A DNA stretch of 64,000 nucleotides from CAZIAK01 sp964537035 (lineage in GTDB: Bacteria > Planctomycetota > B15-G4), in NCBI GenBank assembly GCA_964537035.1, contig CAZIAK010000028.1, forward strand, positions 5,218 through 69,217. The letters run 5' to 3'. Position numbers and translations under genes: made by a program. Shown in pieces: positions 62,876 to 64,000 of this stretch (within the stretch, counting starts at the first letter, position 1; each line of letters opens with the position of its first letter). Under the pieces are notes generated by a model. It worked only from the letters and a program-made list of their open reading frames with translations, searched no databases and was not told where the DNA came from.

Positions 62876-63813
62876 ACGGCGCCTTCATCACTGGTTGGGG
62901 CTCGGCCCTGCCCGATCAGGTCGTGACCAACGACGATCTGGCCAAGACCATGGACACCAACGACCAGTGGATCCGTGAGCGCACGGGCATCCGCGAGCGT
63001 CGGGTGGGGGGCACCACGTCCGGGCTGTCCACCGAAGCCGGTCGCAAGGCCCTGGAGAGCGCGGGCATCGACCCGAAGGACATCGACCTGCTGGTCTTGG
63101 CCACGACCTCTCCCGATCAGACCTGCCCGGCCACCGCACCCACGGTGCAGGACGCCCTGGGTCTTGAGTGCGGCGCCTTTGACGTGGGTGCCGCCTGCTC
63201 GGGCTTCGTCTACGCCCTGGTCACGGCCTACGGCTTTGTGGGTCAAGGGCTGAACAACATCCTGGTCATCGGCGCCGAGACCCTCGACCGCATCACCGAC
63301 TACACCGACCGGGTCACGGGCATCTTGTTCGGCAACGGAGCGGGCGCCGTGGTGCTGCGGGCCAGCTCCGACACCAACAGCCTGCTGGGCTGGGATCTGT
63401 GCTCCCACGGACACCTGCGCAAGGCGATCTACGCCGACGTGGGCGGCTACCTGCAGATGGACGGCAAGGAGATCTTCCGCCGGGCGGCCAGGCTCATGGT
63501 CAACTCCGCCGAGCGGTCCTTGGAGCGGGCCGGTGTCTCCACCTCCGACATCGCGCTGGTGGTGCCACACCAGGCGAACATCCGCATCATCGAAGCGGCC
63601 TGCAAGCGTCTCGACATCCCCATGAATCGCACGGCCACGGTGTTGCAGACCACGGGCAATACGTCGGCGGCGTCGATCCCCTTGGCTCTTGTCGACGCGG
63701 TGGAGAAGGGTCGGCTCGAGAAGGGCGACCTGGTCTTGCTGGTGGGCTTCGGCGCGGGCATGACCACCGCAAGCGCGGTCATCCGCTGGGACCCGGACGC
63801 CACTCTGGTCTGA
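62872..63813 (+). CDS. fabH: 3-oxoacyl-ACP synthase III (KAS III)
   Basis: FabH starts fatty-acid chains by condensing acyl-CoA with malonyl-ACP. The 313-residue protein has the catalytic triad: Cys in VGAACSGFVYAL, His in VVPHQANIRI and Asn in TTGNTSAAS. TNDQWIRERTGIRERR near the N-terminus and LVGFGAGMTTASAVIRW at the end are typical. The start at ATG 62872 (MNGAFITGWG) begins the conserved fold. accA at 28957 belongs to the same pathway but is far away; no fabD or acpP is seen before the window ends. Confidence 0.95.
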   Translation: MNGAFITGWGSALPDQVVTNDDLAKTMDTNDQWIRERTGIRERRVGGTTSGLSTEAGRKALESAGIDPKDIDLLVLATTSPDQTCPATAPTVQDALGLECGAFDVGAACSGFVYALVTAYGFVGQGLNNILVIGAETLDRITDYTDRVTGILFGNGAGAVVLRASSDTNSLLGWDLCSHGHLRKAIYADVGGYLQMDGKEIFRRAARLMVNSAERSLERAGVSTSDIALVVPHQANIRIIEAACKRLDIPMNRTATVLQTTGNTSAASIPLALVDAVEKGRLEKGDLVLLVGFGAGMTTASAVIRWDPDATLV

Positions 63814-64000
63814 GCCTGGCCGGGTCGTCCTGAGCAGCCTGTGCTCAGAGTGCTCCGATGTCTGGCGGGTTTCAGCACACGCTGCGTGGGAGCTCTCCCT
63901 GCCTCTGCAGGATGTCGCGGCCGCTGCGACATTTGCCCACCGGAGAGCCTCGCCCCTGGGTACGATGTCGGCCCCCGGCCCCCCTCCCGGGCATGTCTGC
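63814..64000. other. Non-coding end of window with small hairpin
   Basis: After fabH, CTGAGCA (63830-63836) and TGCTCAG (63842-63848) form a 7-bp hairpin without a T-run; it may be a weak terminator. No gene start is recognisable in the remaining bases. Confidence 0.4.

Overview
The window is a GC-rich chromosomal segment from a Gram-negative bacterium, probably a draft or metagenome assembly because it carries two runs of exactly 100 N. LpxK (lipid A), LolC/LolD (outer-membrane lipoprotein sorting), a MltA lipoprotein, a secretin and several lipobox proteins imply an LPS-bearing outer membrane. ETF-quinone oxidoreductase and a salicylyl-CoA hydroxylase imply aerobic respiration. Secreted HEAT-repeat, squalene-cyclase-like and beta-helix proteins and the orphan radical SAM/SPASM enzyme recall Planctomycetota- or Myxococcota-like lineages, but the phylum cannot be fixed from sequence alone. 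I see no CRISPR array, phage, transposase or rRNA. Most genes are core or housekeeping, so the interest lies in a chaperone cluster, a pilus/secretion locus, promoter architecture and a dispersed hairpin repeat.

Layout. 1-8140: a partial TPR protein, then parA-lpxK-GT39 transferase-glutamate dehydrogenase-typA. 8.4-13.7 kb (minus): radical SAM/SPASM protein, secreted squalene-cyclase-like protein, secreted HEAT-repeat protein. 14.25-23.87 kb (plus): one tightly coupled type IV pilus/type II secretion operon with three pilin-like proteins, a PilM-PilN (GspL-like) fusion, PilO, a PilP/GspC-like protein, secretin, a STAS protein, GspE/PilB and GspF/PilC. Its major-pilin genes (two GspG-like, one PilW/GspJ-like) lie apart at 42.8-45.3 kb on the other strand; no prepilin peptidase is in the window. 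23.9-31.5 kb: M20 peptidase, purQ-purL, accA, an ECF sigma/anti-sigma pair. 31.8-36.3 kb (minus): rlmN-like gene and tig-clpP-clpX. 36.4-42.7 kb (plus): lysS-lolC-lolD-MORN lipoprotein, then ETF-QO. 45.8-48.5 kb: tRNA-Ala(GGC) and leuS. 49-54.6 kb (minus): beta-helix protein, bifunctional salicylyl-CoA 5-hydroxylase/OYE fusion, mltA. 54.7 kb (plus): SMUG1-type DNA glycosylase. 55.4-60.6 kb (minus): GrpE-like, lidless Hsp70, membrane protein and lipoprotein cluster. 60.7-63.8 kb: esterase, FKBP isomerase, DUF72 protein, fabH.

The signals most worth following are: (1) a dispersed element made of a 47-nt conserved core between roughly 27-nt arms that differ between copies yet stay self-complementary, placed mainly between convergent genes and probably also hidden in the second assembly gap; (2) an Hsp70/GrpE/membrane-protein operon in which the Hsp70 tail and the GrpE N-terminus share a short IEVFGA-centred motif encoded with different synonymous codons; (3) TAnnnT -10 boxes only 6-9 nt before nine start codons, suggesting leaderless mRNAs; (4) a STAS protein translationally coupled between secretin and assembly ATPase.
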